This document shows positions 31,451 to 32,729 of a stretch of DNA of 32,729 nt, one piece after another. The translations under genes were made by a program, and so were the position numbers. The first letter of the stretch is position 1; every line of letters begins with the position of its first letter. The notes beneath the pieces were generated by a model. That model saw nothing but the letters and a program-made list of their open reading frames with translations, was not told the origin of the DNA and did no database searches. Origin of the DNA: CAZDYP01 sp964509505 (GTDB taxonomy: Bacteria; Chloroflexota; Anaerolineae; JACRMK01); the NCBI GenBank assembly GCA_964509505.1, contig CAZDYP010000037.1, positions 1 through 32,729 of the forward strand, given 5' to 3'.

Positions 31451-31496
31451 GATTTTTGATTGGCGCGATGCAAGCACACGGTCACAATCAAAAATC
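31451..31496. repeat. Inverted repeat upstream of the cyclase gene
   Basis: GATTTTTGATTG (31451-31462) and its exact complement (31485-31496) are separated by 22 bases. It fills the 70-bp spacer between the peptidase stop (31506) and the cyclase start (31435). It could be an operator, an attenuator hairpin or another dispersed repeat. Confidence 0.75.
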
Positions 31497-31505
31497 ACCA
31501 ATACA

Positions 31506-32624
31506 TTATTGCCTGTAACTATGCAGGATGTTAAGCGTTTGGTCAAGTGGCAGAGCCAATCGCGTGTGACCATCACGCCCAACCATCGTTTCGGCGCAAC
31601 AGAGCGCGTTCACAATCGCTTCCTCGACGCTCTCGGCAACTGCAGCGAAGAGCGCGTTGCCGAGGCGTTGTTCATCGGCAAGGACGGTTTGCGTCGTGGT
31701 GAGCGTCGGCGCATCATGCGCCACGCAATTTGCCGTGCTGAACGCAATCACGAAATCACCGCTGCCATGATGATACACACTGCCGACACGCGCCAACCCA
31801 ACCGCCGCGCGCTTGCACAAGCGCAGCAACTCGCGTGAGAGTAGCGGCGCATCAGTGGCCAGCACGATCATAATCGAGCCATCGCCTTCAGATCTAAGCG
31901 GTGGCGAAACTTCGTCAGGTCTAAGGTGTTTGCCTACAGGCACACCCGCAATGACCAAATCTGCTGCGCGCCCAAAATTCGCCTGCACAAATGCGCCTAC
32001 GGTGAAGCCGCCCAACGCCGAAGGAATCACGCGGCTGGCTGTGCCAATGCCCCCCTTCCACCCAAAACAGCTGGTGCCTGTGCCTGCGCCCACATTCCCT
32101 TCAGGCACAGCTTCACTGGTTGCATTGGCCAGCGCAGCCAACACATGCTCTGCGCGCACGTGACGCCCTTGCAAGTCATTCAAGTAACCGTCATTCGTCT
32201 CACCGACCATCACATTGACGCTAGACGTAGTAACGCCGATGTCGGGATTCTGCTGAATGGCGTGTTGCACTAACGCATCCGCCACCAAACCTACATTCAA
32301 TGTGTTCGTCAAGGCAATGGGCGATTCAATGACGCCTAATTCGCGCACTTGCTCAAAACCGAACGGCTTGCCAAACCCATTGATCGTGTGTGCGGCTGCG
32401 TGAACCTTTGCGCGGAACAGATTGCCCGCATGAGGTAAAATGACAGTGACACCCGTCCGCACGGGACCTACCCCAGGCGTGAGCGCGCCTTCACCGCGAA
32501 TCAACGTCGCATGTCCAACGCGCACGCCTACCACATCCGTAATCGCGTTGCGCTTGCCAATGGGTATCGCGCCAATGACGATGCCTACGTCACGAGCGCG
32601 CATCCTGACGCTGCTGTTAGCCAT
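31506..32624 (-). CDS. P1 (DmpA/BapA) family aminopeptidase
   Basis: A 372-residue N-terminal-nucleophile hydrolase of the DmpA family, which releases N-terminal residues from peptides, D-amino-acid amides or beta-peptides after self-cleavage. Family blocks are NAITDVVGVRVGHATL, PEGNVGAGTGTSCFGWKGGIG and ATDAPLL. The self-cleavage site GDGS places Ser250 after Gly249, the same numbering I recall for DmpA of Ochrobactrum, so the mature enzyme should have an alpha chain of 249 residues and a beta chain starting at Ser250. No signal peptide. AAAGGAT lies about ten bases upstream of the ATG. It is 70 bp upstream of the cyclase gene on the same strand, with an inverted repeat between them. Confidence 0.95.
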   Translation of the reverse strand: MANSSVRMRARDVGIVIGAIPIGKRNAITDVVGVRVGHATLIRGEGALTPGVGPVRTGVTVILPHAGNLFRAKVHAAAHTINGFGKPFGFEQVRELGVIESPIALTNTLNVGLVADALVQHAIQQNPDIGVTTSSVNVMVGETNDGYLNDLQGRHVRAEHVLAALANATSEAVPEGNVGAGTGTSCFGWKGGIGTASRVIPSALGGFTVGAFVQANFGRAADLVIAGVPVGKHLRPDEVSPPLRSEGDGSIMIVLATDAPLLSRELLRLCKRAAVGLARVGSVYHHGSGDFVIAFSTANCVAHDAPTLTTTQTVLADEQRLGNALFAAVAESVEEAIVNALCCAETMVGRDGHTRLALPLDQTLNILHSYRQ

Positions 32625-32653
32625 CGCGAAAATATCCTTTGCGAGTCATTTGC

Positions 32654-32659
32654 TATAAT
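32654..32659 (+). promoter_or_regulatory. Candidate -10 box near the right edge
   Basis: TATAAT on the plus strand, three bases before the ATG at 32663. No good -35 lies 16-18 bases upstream. The message from it would have almost no leader. Confidence 0.35.
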
Positions 32660-32662
32660 GCT

Positions 32663-32729
32663 ATGGGCTTGACCGCTTCGACGAGCCGGTCGTGGCTGAA
32701 ATTATACCTGGTTGCTGGCTACGCCCTAA
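32663..32729 (+). CDS. Start of a probable membrane protein (runs off right edge)
   Basis: ATG at 32663 opens a frame that is still open at the window end and begins MGLTASTSRSWLKLYLV. The order of small polar residues, Arg/Lys, then a hydrophobic run (LYLVAGYAL) is that of a first membrane helix or a signal sequence. A TATAAT lies directly upstream and there is no Shine-Dalgarno. It is divergent from the peptidase gene. Only 22 codons are seen, so the call is tentative. Confidence 0.4.
   Translation, partial: MGLTASTSRSWLKLYLVAGYAL

Overview
The window reads as chromosomal DNA of a free-living bacterium, most likely a Chloroflexota of the Anaerolineae type. This is an inference. Two large secreted proteins end in the same short tail (LPLVMR, once after a Thr-Pro-rich linker), which I associate with that phylum. 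The gene set also fits: a WD40/BNR-like giant surface protein, a tandem-cyclase/ATPase/TPR regulator, DUF4058, a Gfo/Idh pair and an oligopeptide-type ABC importer. I see no rRNA, tRNA, CRISPR array, integrase or transposase.

Layout. Positions 1-3217 (minus strand) hold the start of an unknown gene, a conserved membrane protein, the GTPase-like ATPase YchF, a YgiT-zinc-finger/DUF4258 pair that looks like a toxin-antitoxin module, and a histidine phosphatase. Positions 3218-7111 hold a repeat-rich spacer, a secreted beta-helix protein and two BMP-type (nucleoside) ABC permeases without their ATPase or binding protein. Positions 7112-7654 are a long non-coding stretch with palindromes and a decayed fragment of a formylglycine-generating-enzyme-like (FGE) C-terminus. 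Positions 7655-17342 are a sugar-degradation neighbourhood: a GH20 hexosaminidase coupled to a Gfo/Idh oxidoreductase (minus), a divergent NagB-like protein, an amidohydrolase and a DUF4058 protein (plus), then a second Gfo/Idh oxidoreductase and a solute-binding lipoprotein (minus). Positions 17616-22388 carry the rest of that importer (two permeases and two ATPases) in one minus-strand operon, interrupted by a GxxExxY gene inside an inverted repeat. Positions 22551-32624 hold a 1614-residue modular surface protein, a 1330-residue soluble-adenylyl-cyclase-like protein and a DmpA-family peptidase. A plus-strand gene begins at the right edge.

How the genes may work together. The importer, GH20 enzyme, NagB-like isomerase, amidohydrolase and two paralogous oxidoreductases together suggest uptake and breakdown of amino-sugar oligosaccharides (chitin or peptidoglycan type). 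The substrate is inferred from context only.

The most unusual aspect is the load of short repeats. There are many 20-35 bp near-perfect palindromes, one in frame inside ychF. There are five kinds of heptamer tandem repeat, one in frame inside the GH20 gene and one forming the end of the amidohydrolase. There is also a set of long inverted repeats, one enclosing a gene. The most interesting protein is the cyclase: its two cyclase domains divide one set of catalytic residues as in mammalian soluble adenylyl cyclase.
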